The position numbers were made by a program, and so were the translations under genes. Positions 53,853-64,000 of a stretch of DNA of 64,000 nt are shown here, piece by piece. This DNA comes from Dipteris shenzhenensis (taxonomy: Eukaryota; Polypodiophyta; Polypodiopsida; Gleicheniales), in NCBI GenBank assembly GCA_047967505.1, contig CM106539.1. One strand, 5' to 3'. The notes beneath the pieces were generated by a model. It saw nothing but the letters and a program-made list of their open reading frames with translations, did not search any database and was not told the origin of the DNA. Each line of letters begins with the position of its first letter. The first letter of the stretch is position 1.

Positions 53853-56353
53853 ATACCACTATCTGCATTGCTTTGAGGGGATTCTCCTGATCTCAATCTG
53901 CCTGTCCATGGCGAAGTATGTGAACCACTGGTAGAGGACACTCTAGGTCCACTGATATTTTGTGATTGCTGCTGTGCATTCTGTGCAGCATTACCATTTT
54001 GTGCATCTACATCAATCATCACATTTACTGGTTTATACCAGCTGCTCATCTCATCAAAAACAACATCTCTGCTCACTGTGAACTTACGTGTAGAAGGATT
54101 ATAGCATCTATACCCTTTCTGCTGCAGAGAATAACCAATAAAGACGCACTTCTCAGCTTTTGGATCCAACTTGGACCTCAACTCATCTGGCACATGGACA
54201 TAAGCAATGCAACCAAAAATCTTCAAATGAGAAATATCTGGTTTCCTACCAGTATACATCTCCTCTGGCGTCATGCCATGTATTGCTGCAGTGGGAGTCT
54301 TATTCATTATATAGACTGCTGTAGCAACTGCTTCAGCCCAATAATAATCTGGTAGATCTTTTTCATTTAGCATAGCCCGAGATACCTCTCCAATATGCCT
54401 GTTTTTTCTTTCTGCAATTCCATTTTGCTGTGGGGTATGACTGCATGAATATTGTTGCTCTATACCATGCTCCTGCAAGAACCTTGCAAACTCATTTGAG
54501 AGGTACTCTCCCCCTCCATCTGACCTTAGGCATTTTATTTGCAGGCCTGTTTCTTTTTCAACCATAGCTTTGAAAGCTTTGAAGTGCCCAAACACTTCAC
54601 TTTTCTTTTTCATAAAATACACCCACAGTTTTCTGCTGAAGTCATCAATAAATGTGACAAAATAGTGACAGCCTCCAATAGATGTAGCTTTTGTAGTCCA
54701 CAAATCAGAGTGGATTAATTCCAATGGCTTTTTACTCTCTTGAACATGCCTAGGAAAAGGTTTCCTTGCCTGTTTCCCAAATTGACAAGCTTCACAAATC
54801 TTGTGCATTTCTGCAACCTTGAATTTTGGCAATCCTGCAACAATATTTTGGGCTTGCATTGATTTAAGTCGCTGTATATTAACATGACCAATGCGTTTGT
54901 GCCAGATATCAATATCTGCAACTACACCGGTCCCATGTGCAAACATTGCTGCACTCAATTCAGGCATGTCTGCATCCAATGTAAACATCCTGCCCTTCTT
55001 CTTTCCTTTTGCTATCAAGCGACCATTATTTTTCATATCCTCAACAAAGCATCCATGAGGATTAAATCTGACCTGCAAGCCCTGCTCAACCATCTGACCA
55101 ACAGAAACCAGGTTCTTGGTGATGTTCAGGACATGAAATACATCAGACAAGTATTTCTTTTTCCCATCCTGCATAGACAAAGGAATTTTGCCAATCTGCA
55201 CAATAGGATGTGCAGTATCATCACCAGTCTCCACAAATCCTGGTTTTTCCATTTTTCTTGCATCCTGCATCCATTCAGCGTGACCTGTCATGTGGTTTGA
55301 CGCACCCGAGTCAACATACCACACATCATTGCTTTCTTCTGCACTTGTTACAGAATTTGTCATATGCTGCACCATAAACAAATGCTCATTTCTGTCATCA
55401 CCCTGTCTACTAGAGGATGCATAATTGCCTTGCTGCAATTTTCCATTCATAATGTCATTCTGCTTTTTATAGCAGTCCTTAGCCATATGACCCATTTGGC
55501 CACAATAGTAGCATTCAATATTGCTATTTGCATTTTGGCCTCTCTGCCATCCACCACGGCCTCTTTGGCTCCCCCTGCCTCTAGAGTTCCCACGTCCTCC
55601 TGCATAGGACTGGTTTTCTTGCATTTGCTGCATATTCTGATTTCTACCACGGCCTGCAGATCGGCCTCCTCTACCTCTGCCTCTACCTCTGCCAGCATTT
55701 GAGTAGAAGATAGTTTCTTTTGAAGTTCCTGCTGAAGAAGATGCACCCCCATTTCTCTGCTCTTCAGAAATTAGAAGAGCAATCAACTCCTCAAAATCAA
55801 GAAAGTTTTCACGGACGGCAATGGATGTCCGAAACTGTGCATAATCCTTTCCTGGACCATTCAAGGTCACAGAAACCAAATCGTCATCATCCACTGGCAA
55901 CCCAATGGAAGCAAGTGCATCTGCAATTTTCTTCACTTTCATGTGGTAGTCATTTATGCTCAAATTTTCTCTCTGCAGATTGTGCAACTCCTGTTTGAGT
56001 TGCATTTTCCTGGCTTGTGTATTTGTGCTATACATTTTTGCCAAAGTATCCCATGCCTCCTTTGGCGTATTTGCATCCTGAATATGCACAATCATGGAGT
56101 CCGAAATACTGATAGATAGCCAGTACATAACTTTCCTGGCTCTCTCATGCCATCCTTTGAATGCCTGCATTTCCTGTTGACTGGGAACATTAGGAAGAAC
56201 AGGTTCTTCTTCATTTCCTGTAATGAATTCCCAATGGCCTTTTCCCATCAAGAAATTCGTCATTCTAAACTTCCATGCTTGGAAGTTGTTCTTGTCAAGC
56301 TTTTCAGTGACAATCTGTGAAAGAGAATCAGATGCCATTACAGAACACTGCAA
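53819..56353 (-). CDS. gag-pol: Copia E Gag-protease-integrase, long open frame
   Basis: 844 codons. Probable start is MASDSLSQIV (residue 6). Gag UBN2 region 20-200; RG-rich 221-275; zinc knuckle C281-x2-C284-x4-H289-x4-C294. Protease WYVDSGASNH with D348. Pre-integrase HHCC H485, H490, C520, C523. Integrase catalytic triad D550 (HSDLW), D612 (RSDGGGEY), E648 (GIAERKN): exactly 35 residues separate D612 and E648, the DD35E form. GKR-like C-terminal part [20 protein letters not shown] near 720. The tail after about residue 830 ([11 protein letters not shown]) is out-of-frame sequence caused by the 2-nt insertion. Gag, protease and integrase could in principle still be made. Confidence 0.9.
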   Translation of the reverse strand: MQCSVMASDSLSQIVTEKLDKNNFQAWKFRMTNFLMGKGHWEFITGNEEEPVLPNVPSQQEMQAFKGWHERARKVMYWLSISISDSMIVHIQDANTPKEAWDTLAKMYSTNTQARKMQLKQELHNLQRENLSINDYHMKVKKIADALASIGLPVDDDDLVSVTLNGPGKDYAQFRTSIAVRENFLDFEELIALLISEEQRNGGASSSAGTSKETIFYSNAGRGRGRGRGGRSAGRGRNQNMQQMQENQSYAGGRGNSRGRGSQRGRGGWQRGQNANSNIECYYCGQMGHMAKDCYKKQNDIMNGKLQQGNYASSSRQGDDRNEHLFMVQHMTNSVTSAEESNDVWYVDSGASNHMTGHAEWMQDARKMEKPGFVETGDDTAHPIVQIGKIPLSMQDGKKKYLSDVFHVLNITKNLVSVGQMVEQGLQVRFNPHGCFVEDMKNNGRLIAKGKKKGRMFTLDADMPELSAAMFAHGTGVVADIDIWHKRIGHVNIQRLKSMQAQNIVAGLPKFKVAEMHKICEACQFGKQARKPFPRHVQESKKPLELIHSDLWTTKATSIGGCHYFVTFIDDFSRKLWVYFMKKKSEVFGHFKAFKAMVEKETGLQIKCLRSDGGGEYLSNEFARFLQEHGIEQQYSCSHTPQQNGIAERKNRHIGEVSRAMLNEKDLPDYYWAEAVATAVYIMNKTPTAAIHGMTPEEMYTGRKPDISHLKIFGCIAYVHVPDELRSKLDPKAEKCVFIGYSLQQKGYRCYNPSTRKFTVSRDVVFDEMSSWYKPVNVMIDVDAQNGNAAQNAQQQSQNISGPRVSSTSGSHTSPWTGRLRSGESPQSNADSGICKYHEKEKRR

Positions 56354-56871
56354 AATATTCTGTCACTGCAAAAAACACAGCTTTTTGCCTCACACGGGCA
56401 GATCCGCAAAATTGACGAAAGTGGTATTTCACCACACAGTCACTTCCTAGTGACGATTTTGCATCAACAGGCAACAGGCATGAATCTGCAACTCCCAATA
56501 TCTCTGCACACAGGCATACGATGCAATTTGTGTGGCACCTTACCACCAACTAGCCGCGCAGTGGTCGCACAGCAAAAAAACAGGGCCTTTTTCTTTTTGC
56601 CTGCGAAGAACTTCCGCCTTCAAAACGGGCCCCGAAACGGCCTCAAATCAGAAAAATAAAGTCACTAAGGGCTTCCCCCTCTCCCACAGCATATACTGCG
56701 CTCTCACCACACCGCGAAGGGCGTCTCAATCTGAAACAGTGCACTCCTGCACTTCTGGCTGTGCTACCTGCAGAGATTTGCTCCCAAACTCGAAATAGGA
56801 AAGCAACACTGGTCCTCTTACCAGGACACCACGAACTTGGCTTGCTTTCTTGAGCTCCTTACCACGAACAA

Positions 56872-56884
56872 GGCTCTGATACCA
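56872..56884 (-). promoter_or_regulatory. Primer binding site of copia E (tRNA-iMet)
   Basis: Minus strand TGGTATCAGAGCC, touching the LTR at 56885. Confidence 0.95.
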
Positions 56885-57237
56885 TGTGAAGATAGTGGGA
56901 GAGAGGGAAGGAGTCTCACTTGCGACTTTCTCACAATCACAAATGGGGGAATACACACAAAGGTGGAGGCTGAAAACAGTTCTCCTCTTCTTAGTTGTGT
57001 AAGCCAAAAGAACTCAAGTACAAAGAAATAGAAGAACCCTATATGTGGGTCTCAAACCAAACTCAACTAACTAAGGTGGCATACTAACTGAGCCACGAAC
57101 TAGTGTAGATAAGGATAGCTGTCATCCAGCTATTATTCATGGGCGGTGTACCAACCGCATCTCCGGCTAACAAGTCGGTGACATAAGTACCCAACGGTCA
57201 CCCTGGCATATCTCGAGTGGAGCTCGATATCTCAACA
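56885..57237 (-). repeat. 5' LTR of copia E (353 bp)
   Basis: Same ends as 51669-52021, followed by TCTTT. Confidence 0.95.
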
Positions 57238-57445
57238 TCTTTCCCCTCTCCTCTCCTTCTCTTCCCTATTCCCCCTCCCCTCCCCTTCTTTTCTCCCTTC
57301 CTTCCCCCCCCTCTCTCTCTCTTTCCCTCCCCTTCCCTTCCCCCTTCCTTCCCTTCCCTTCCTCCTCTCCTTCCCTTCCCCTTCCTTTCCCTCTCTCTCT
57401 TACCCGCCTCCCCTTCTCCCTCTTTCTCCCTCCCTCCCCTCCATA
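57238..57445. repeat. Pyrimidine-rich tract right of copia E
   Basis: TTCCCCTCTCC and CCTTCCCTTCC words; continuation of the tract at 51381-51668. No coding meaning. Confidence 0.8.
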
Positions 57446-58978
57446 TAGCCATAGCATGAAATCCACACCCACAAAAATGAATTAAAAGCCCTACGGGCAT
57501 GTTCATGCCATGTGGATAAGTGCAGTGCACCCAGCCAACCATATGTACCAGTGTCCTTCCATCAATATGCCACACGGAAAAGTGCAAGGCACCCATCTCC
57601 TCATATGTACCAATGGCCTTCCATCGATGAACCAAATACATGGTCATACCATGCGTGCATGTGCAACATCTTGTGATGCCATATCTCCCTAATTTTAGAG
57701 TTTTCAAACTCTTAAAAGTTGTTTATTAATATCGTTATGATATCTTGAAGATTTTAGAGGACTCTTATGGTAAATTAATGTCATGCATGGTCCATACATA
57801 CATACACACAAACATACATAAATACATATTTATATGCATTTAAATCATTTTTATTACTTTAATTTTTAATAAGTTAAGAGAAATTTAGGTCTCAGTCTCT
57901 ATAACATGTTTCCTTAAATTTTACAATTTTTATTTTTTGCAAAATTATCTTATTTTCTTGTTTTAATTTGCTTCTTTAGGAGTGGATATTAAAAATAATT
58001 GCATTAAAGCACTCCAAAATATGTTATACAAATGATTTTGTAGAATACACTTTCCAAAAGTACTTGCAAAATTAATTTTGGATAGTTCACAGCCCAAAAG
58101 TAATGAGATGTGTACTGATAAGAAATCTAAGAGTATATACACCAAATTTGAGTTTAAAATTCTCATATACTCATGATGAATTTAATATACAAATTGACAT
58201 AATGCAAGTACAAATGTGAAACAGCCAAGGATAAGAAGCCTTCTTGATGGCAAAAGAACTAATTTACTAGCATTTGCATCAAATGTTGCCTTTGGCCATG
58301 TCCATAATGCCAAATAAGTGTATCTCTAGTTATATGCTCAACTCAGGGTCTATATAACTATCTAAGACTTACTCCTATATCATCAGGGTCTATATAACTA
58401 TCTAAGTCTTACTCCTCTAATTAACCCTCTTCAATTATATCAAGTAATACAAGATTGCCATCTTCTTCCCAATGTCGCGATCTCCACCTTCCTCCATTAT
58501 GATGTCATTAGTTTCACCTTCTTCTTAGTCCATATCATGATATTCATCTTCTTTTGTAGATCCATGGATCTTGGATCCATTGGCATCTTGGTATCCACAT
58601 CCCTATCTTTAAGAATTGGTTTACTTCAAGGAGCACCTTAAACCACATACCACCATCTTGGATCAAAATGATTCGTATGAAAGACCATCTGTGTTCAATA
58701 TTAAAATTCTATTTTTTATTTTGATTTACTCTTAAGTATGAACATATCCATGTTTCAATTCTTTAAAAACAAATACATATGTAGGTATCTATTCACATTG
58801 TTTGGGAAGAACAAAAATATCACTTCCATTGGTCGAGAGTTTGGTGGAGTTTATGGCAAAAAGCCACTATTGTCTTTCCTGACTCTAGCATTGGGACCAT
58901 CAACACACATTTTTAATGCAAATAAAATTAATTATTAAATTTAACATTATTAAAATTAATTATTAAATTATCTCTGCA
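57446..58978. other. Non-coding, AT-rich, two short tandem duplications
   Basis: A 62-bp duplication at 57511-57635 (ATATGTACCAGTGTCCTTCC and ATATGTACCAATGGCCTTCC) and a 40-bp duplication at 58343-58420 (CAGGGTCTATATAACTATCT). No gene recognised. The right end TTATTAAAATTAATTATTAAA abuts the truncated element F. Confidence 0.65.
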
Positions 58979-59459
58979 GGCTATGCTACCTGCAGAGATT
59001 TGCTCCCAAACTCGAAATAGGAAAGCAACACTGGTCCTCTTACCAGGACACTGCGAACTTGGTTTGCTTTCTTGAGCTTCTTACCACGAACAAGGCTCTG
59101 ATACCATGTGAAGATAGTGGGAGAGAGGGAAGGAGTCTCACTTGCAGCTTTCTCACATGCACAATGGGGGAATACACACAAAGGTGGAGGCTGAAAACAG
59201 TTTTCCTCTTCTTAGTTGTGAAAGCCAAAAGAACTCAAGTACAAAGAAAATAGAAGAACCCTATATGTGGGTCTCAAACCAAACTCAACTAACTAAGGTG
59301 GCATACTAACTGAGCCACAAACTAGAGTAGATAAGGATAGCTGTCATCCAGCTATTATTCGTGGGCGGTGTACCAACCGCATCTCCAGCTAACAAGTCGG
59401 TGACATAAATACACAACGGTCACCCTGTCATATCGCGAGTGGAGCTCGATATCTCAACA
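58979..59459 (-). mobile_element. Truncated copia F: 5' LTR and start of leader
   Basis: LTR 59107-59459 (353 bp), iMet primer site 59094-59106 and 115 bp of leader matching E (GCTACCTGCAGAGATTTGCTC), cut at 58979. Third copy of the C/E family. The truncation removed everything downstream of the leader; no second target copy can be identified. Confidence 0.9.
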
Positions 59460-60499
59460 CTCGGATCCTCCCAAACTCTAGTTGCTACCTTAGGAGGTCC
59501 TATTGCTGTTGTTATGCCTCCTCTCTTTACCTTCTACTATTCTCCCTCTTCTTGGTGCTTGCAGGCTTCCTCTTCTTCTTGGAGCCTTTTGGCTACTTCT
59601 TCTGCTTGGGCCTTCTAATTCTATTTGTCTTTCCTCCTCTTTGTGGGCGTAGACTTGGTTGAGAGCAAATTGGTATCCTAATCTACATTGGCATATCCCG
59701 TCGGAATTGGGTCACTTGCAAGGTGGTGGATTATCAACAACAAGAACTTAGGATTGGGTCACTTGAGAGGTGGTGGATTATCGGCATCAAGAACATAGGA
59801 TTACCAATTTTCTCTCCGTGGTGGGTATAGATGCTGATTACGTCATAGCTCTGGGGATAGGTTCTTATGGGTCTACCACATTTGTAGCCATTGTAGAAGT
59901 TGATACTGAAGTTGACTGTGGTGAAGGGTACTTTGGAACCCATCGGGCTTCAATCTTAGTTTTGAGTGTGATAGGTTCTTGTGTTATTGCCTTTTTAGAG
60001 ACAAATCTTGTGTAACTTCCGTAACTCGAGCTATTGAACCTGTAGCATAATGACTCAGGGGTATAAGGGTGTCCCTCGTGGTTTTATATATGATGTATCA
60101 ACTCTCAATATCCCAATATTAGGTTCTTGTGTTGCTAACCCTTTCTGAGAGGTAGGTTTTTGTGTAACTATTGTGGTCCAAGATGTAGTTGAGGTAGTAT
60201 GTTGTGTGTTATTGGTTGAAAATGTATGTGTTGTGGGCACCCATATGATGTGGTTGCCCTAATAGAATCCCTGATCTTCCAATAGCCACTTTAGTATCCA
60301 CTTGTAATGGCGCCTTTGTTGAGTCTTCATTTATTGGCGTCTACTTAAATTTTTCTCTTTAGGCATGTGGCTTTAGCTTTTATGATGCAATGGAAGAGTG
60401 GGTGGATTGAATTGTACTTTGGCTTTTCCTTGGTAGAACTTGGGAAGAGGATCCAGTGCTTGAGTCCTTTGGAAGCTAGTATGAGCACTTGTCCCTATG
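59460..60499 (-). other. Low-coding region, possibly gypsy linker sequence
   Basis: A 47-bp duplication lies at 59707-59800 (TTGGGTCACTTGCAAGGTGG type). Minus-strand frames are Thr/Ser-rich (60240-60055: STNNTQHTTSTTSWTT), which would fit a protease-RT linker of a gypsy element, but there are no firm motifs. Confidence 0.35.
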
Positions 60500-61190
60500 T
60501 GCGCTTTATGTAGCTACATTTGGCAGACCATCATCCCTCTTGGTTGTAGCTATGGTTGGAATTGGTGTAGGGGCTACAATTGATGAGGAAACCATTTGTG
60601 GAACCTCGGGGTCAATAGGATTCTTTTCAGATTTTCTTACTATAGAGGATGTCAGAATCAAAGTCTTATCACCGATCGAGATTACAAATGTGAGGCCGTC
60701 ATTAGTAAGACTAGCCGTTCATTCTCACCAATCAATCTGGCAATTGAGTGCCCAACACCATGTTCTTCCTAGAATGACCTATTTGTCCATGGTATATTTT
60801 GACATTATATAAAACCAACTCGCCATGCAATGGTTATTAACAAATAGAGGAATTTCAATACAACCGATGGCAGGGAAGATTTCACTATTTACTGCTTGCA
60901 TAAACATAATAGGGGTAGGTTCCAGGGTTACCTAGAAGGTTAGAAATTGCGTACACATGCCGCATGAGATCAGGATGTGGCTGGCACCTATATCAATGAA
61001 TGCATCAGCCGAATAGATAGTTTCCTATCCAACTAAAAATTGGCTTGCACCCTCACGGGGGCTGCTGTTAACCCTTCCACCAGTGCCTTATAAATCGATA
61101 TAAGCCCTAATTTTTTCATGTTAATCTGGCCTACCCTAGCCTCTTCTAATGCTTTCTACTTCATCCTTGCAACCTCTAATATTAGCTTCT
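60500..61190 (-). pseudogene. Gypsy-type aspartic protease remnant
   Basis: Minus reading near 61000-60940 gives ADAFIDIGASHILIS, the A-x-x-D-x-GAS-H pattern of a retroviral-type protease. Upstream is VGQINMKKLGLISIYKALVEG, downstream GLTFVISIGDKTLILTSS, which resembles the strand before RT in Ty3/gypsy. Frames shift at least once and stops are present. It lies just after the integrase end at 61192, which is not its usual place. Confidence 0.55.
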
Positions 61191-61191
61191 T

Positions 61192-61518
61192 TTACCTATG
61201 GATATCTTGTAGTGTCTGCAATGTCAAAAGGTTGTAGTAGCATTTAAGCTTGCTACCATTAATGTAGCCATCCATCTCACTACCATCAAGGGTTGCAATT
61301 CTACATGACCCCTGGGGTGTGATCTCTACCACTCGATATGGACCCATGCCACAACACTTCAACTTGCGCTTGGTGTTTCTAATGCTATATAAAAGAGCAA
61401 GATCACCCTCTTTCAAATCCTTATTGTGCAAGTTGTGGTCGAACCATTTTTTGTGACGCAACTTCTCCACCTTCATACCATAAGCAACCCTTAGCCTTGT
61501 TTCATCAAGCTTTTCCAC
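61192..61518 (-). pseudogene. pol: Ty3/gypsy integrase C-terminal end
   Basis: 108 codons: RVAYGMKVEKLRHKKWFDHN, LKEGDLALLYSIRNTK, KLKCCGMGPYRVVEI and NGSKLKCYY. This is the post-core pattern (W-F-D, F/L-x-x-GD-x-x-L, G-P-Y-x-V, NG-x-x-L-K) of plant gypsy integrases. Stops at TAA 61192. Confidence 0.8.
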
Positions 61519-62127
61519 CTCGATTAATCTCTCATGAATTTCCTCATCAAGTATTCTTGATCCCTAATGGGTCACTCTTGGCACAATGAATTCCATGGGC
61601 ATGATTGCCTCTACCCCAAATGCAAGGCTAAAGGGTGTGTAGTTTATTGCCACTTTATAGGCCTTTTGATAGGCCCAAAGTGATGTGGTGAGTTTGTGCT
61701 CCCAATCATTGGGGCTGGTCTCAACCGTGCATGTCGCTATTTAGCATAAGAGCTTATTTGAAATCTTGGCCTAACCATTTGCTACAGGGTAATAGGGAGT
61801 GGAGTTCCGGTTCATCATGAGGAACTCACTCATTAATATTCTAATTGTATCATTCACACAAAGTGTGTGCCTTGGTTGCTTACAATCTCCGCTGGAAGTC
61901 CAAAGCGAGATATTATATTTATGTATAGGAACTTTGCGGTGGCTCTGACATCCACTGTCCTAGTGGTTGGAGCTTCTTCCCATTTGGGAAAATAGTCCAT
62001 GGCCACTATAATATAATGAACTTGGGTCCCTGAACTTGGGTCCCTTTCATGGTGGGATTGATAGGACCAACAAAATTGATTTCCTACTTTTCAAAGGGCT
62101 AGTCAGTGATGAGAACTAATGTTAAAG
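61519..62127 (-). pseudogene. pol: Ty3/gypsy integrase catalytic region, degraded
   Basis: Between the zinc-binding and C-terminal parts in the expected place. No long frame; fragments such as MVAMDYFPKWEEAPTTRTVD-like reading near 62005-61950 (plus-strand complement of the CTACTAGGACAGTGGATGTC region) fit the core. It is too broken to place all three acidic residues. Confidence 0.5.
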
Positions 62128-62385
62128 TCATGTAGTCCTAGATATGCGGTATGGAGATGCATTGGCAAGGATCATAGTGGTGATGAACTCAGCAGCATCC
62201 ATGAAGAGCATTGGCCACCACAATCTAGCTTGTAGTACTTTTTGAGTCATGAGCTCTCTTGTGAGGTGGCCACCTGGAATGCTAGAATGGGCTTCTGCCA
62301 GAACCTCAACAAACTCATCTTCCCAAACACAATGATGCATATTGCCATCTTTACCCATCCAGTAGAGTTTCCCAGCTATTATCAA
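62128..62385 (-). pseudogene. pol: Ty3/gypsy integrase zinc-binding region
   Basis: GKLYWMGKDGNMHHCVWEDE, EAHSSIPGGHLTRELMTQKV and ARLWWPMLFMDAAEF show the H-x(3-5)-H-x~30-C-x2-C region with H-x6-GGH; the paired Cys is lost (FITTMILA). It follows the RNase H region and precedes the core, as normal. Confidence 0.75.
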
Positions 62386-63272
62386 TTGATATGGGGCTAC
62401 ATCCTTGATTAGTTTTCTAGCCCTATCCTTATTGAGTGGCTTGTCCTAGGGAAACCCATTTGCTAAGAAATTTTCAATCTCTTGTGCCCATTCATGAACA
62501 CACCAAGAATAATGGGGCATCTAAAAGACCATCTTCCACTCATGTCACATAAGGATCCAAGACATATGATCAACCATGACGTGTGTGCATCCCTTCTTGA
62601 CTGCCACTATGAAGTCAAACTCTAGGAGGATAAGCATCCATTGAGTGATGCAACCGGTCATGCATGGCTTATTGACTAAGTAGAGGAGACTTGGTGATCT
62701 ACAAATAAGACAAATATCTTTGCTAACAAGTAATGCCTAAACTTTTTAACTGCATGTACCATGGTTAGTCCCTCTCATTCAGTTGTGGTATAGTTCATCT
62801 CATTTAGCTAGTGACTAGTGAAATAGATGGGGAAATCGAAGTTAAACTCACCTGTATGAGCTAGTATGTGCCCTATCACAAATTTTTAGGGATCGATATG
62901 AACACAAGATATTAAGTCCCAATTGGGTGCTCGCAAAATAGGGGCAAATTCCAAAACCAACTTAAGGGTCTCATAGGATAACTAACACTCTTTTGTTCAA
63001 TGGAATATAATCAACAACTTGTACAGGGGGCAGGCAATCTCAGCATAATTGTAAATAAATCAATGGTAGTAGCATGTATGCCCAGTGGAGTGGCAGGCAA
63101 TATCAGCATGATTGTAAATAAATCAAAGGTAGTAGCCTGTACGCCTAGTGAATTACTATACACCCTTTGCATTCATGGTCGAGGATAATTCCAAGATGAG
63201 CTTAATCTTATTATAATCAGTGTAAATCCCATTCTTGGACACTACATGCTCGAGTATCACCCCATGTTTCAC
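62386..63272 (-). pseudogene. pol: Ty3/gypsy RNase H region, degraded
   Basis: Position between RT and integrase implies RNase H. No frame above 80 codons. A ~67-bp local repeat occurs at 63030-63150 (GGCAATCTCAGCATAATTGTAAAT and GGCAATATCAGCATGATTGTAAAT, quoted in part as GCATGATTGTAAATAAATCA). Confidence 0.5.
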
Positions 63273-63707
63273 CTAGAGCTGGTAGTTCAAGGGATTGAGG
63301 GAGATTCTATAGAGATGGCATCTCTTGGATACAAGTCTCAAATATTTGAGATGATCATCCCATTTAGAGTGAATGCACTGATCATCTAGAAAATCCCTTA
63401 GGTATTCCTTGAAGGAATGATCATCACCCTCTTGGAACATGGTGTGAGCATTAGTGAGTCCCAAGATCATCACTTTCAAAGCATAAACATCCCATTCCAT
63501 GGCAAAGGCAATTGTATGCTCATCTTGGGGTGCTATAGACACCTGATTGTATCCTAAGAACCCGTCTAAGAAGTTGTATGCTTCCTTGCCTGCAACCCTT
63601 TCCAATGCATGCTCCATAAAGGGCAGTGGGTAATGATCTTTACAACTTGCAGCATTCACCTTCTTGAGATGAATGCATACTCTAACTTTACCATTATTCT
63701 TCAGCAC
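63273..63707 (-). pseudogene. pol: Ty3/gypsy reverse transcriptase, degraded
   Basis: 144 codons: KNNGKVRVCIHLKKVNAA, DHYPLPFMEHALERVAGKE, NFLDGFLGYNQVSIAP, TIAFAMEWDVYALKVMILGL and FLDDQCIHSK, the last in place of YIDD. The domain is the N-terminal two thirds of RT. CIHLKK in place of C-V-D-Y-R-x-L-N shows that key residues are lost. The element continues off the window. Confidence 0.8.
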
Positions 63708-64000
63708 TATGATGATGGGTGAAACCTATTCCGTATGCTTAATCTCATAAATTAACTTTGTGTCAATTTGTTTATGTATTTCTTCTCAGATGATCATCAC
63801 ATATTTGAAGGACAAATTGATATAATGGGGTGTACCAAGGGGTGCAAAGGTTGTGAGTTGGTTAGTGTGACCACATTTGGTGGTAGAAGGTTCTATTAGG
63901 TGTGACTAAGAGATTCATGGGTATGATTGATAAATTAGTAGAGTGATTTGTGGATCTCGAGATGCTCTCCTTTGGGGCACATGCATTGTATCAATTTTCC

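Larger units (their letters stand above)
51669..57237 (-). mobile_element. Copia element E, full length (5569 bp)
   Basis: LTRs 51669-52021 and 56885-57237 (353 bp, about six differences), perfect target duplication TCTTT (51664-51668 and 57238-57242), iMet primer site 56872-56884. Same family as C and F. It is the best-preserved polyprotein here: one 844-codon frame covers gag to integrase, then one +2 frameshift and two CAG-to-TAG stops in RT. Confidence 0.95.

Noticed and set aside
60489-60812. 107-codon plus-strand frame
   Set aside because: The minus strand of the same region reads as a gypsy protease-RT linker; the plus frame has no recognisable domain.

Overview
The window is repeat-dominated nuclear DNA from a land plant. 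The plant assignment rests on plant-type Ty1/copia elements primed by initiator-Met tRNA, Mutator-like transposase genes with SWIM zinc fingers, short TTTAGGG-like tracts and an intact plant-type GH18 class III chitinase gene. I cannot place the lineage further. I see no rRNA, tRNA or CRISPR features.

Layout: 1-4873 is the 5' part of a minus-strand Ty3/gypsy element (988-bp LTR, tRNA-Asp-type primer site, a 2.9-kb low-complexity leader and a broken gag). It lies in a ~250-bp tandem satellite that was also hit by copia element A (4986-10908, minus, identical 181-bp LTRs, TSD ATTGC). An AT-rich desert and CTAACC and C-rich tracts follow (11.6-14.1 kb), then low-coding DNA, then the chitinase (17436-18464, plus), the only clearly intact host gene. 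A decayed Mutator-like gene M1 (minus, 19.3-23.0 kb) is followed by a rotted LINE (minus, 25.2-32.7 kb) split by copia B (26520-32296, plus, same family as A, TSD AAGTC/AGGTC). Next are two clusters of near-perfect hairpins (32.9-34.0 kb), a solo gypsy LTR (34031-35180, TSD AGCTC) of the family seen at 3886-4873, and a second Mutator-like gene M2 (plus, 37.7-41.1 kb). A ~180-bp satellite (41.6-42.3 kb) and CT-rich DNA lead into two related copia elements on the minus strand: C (43289-51380, TSD CAGTC) and E (51669-57237, TSD TCTTT). C carries a nested non-autonomous GAG-only LTR element D (45729-48347, TSD TGAAC). A truncated third copy F (58979-59459) precedes decayed Ty3/gypsy pol sequence (59.5-64 kb).

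Most coding sequence belongs to selfish elements. The retrotransposon polyproteins follow normal order (gag, protease, integrase, RT, RNase H in copia; RT before integrase in gypsy), but every one carries stops, frameshifts or deletions. The nonsense changes in older copia copies B, C and E are mostly CAG to TAG, as expected from deamination of CHG-methylated cytosine; the copy with identical LTRs (A) shows none. D encodes only a Gag with two zinc knuckles, so it would depend on enzymes from other elements. The chitinase has its own TATA box and reads as an independent secreted GH18 gene.
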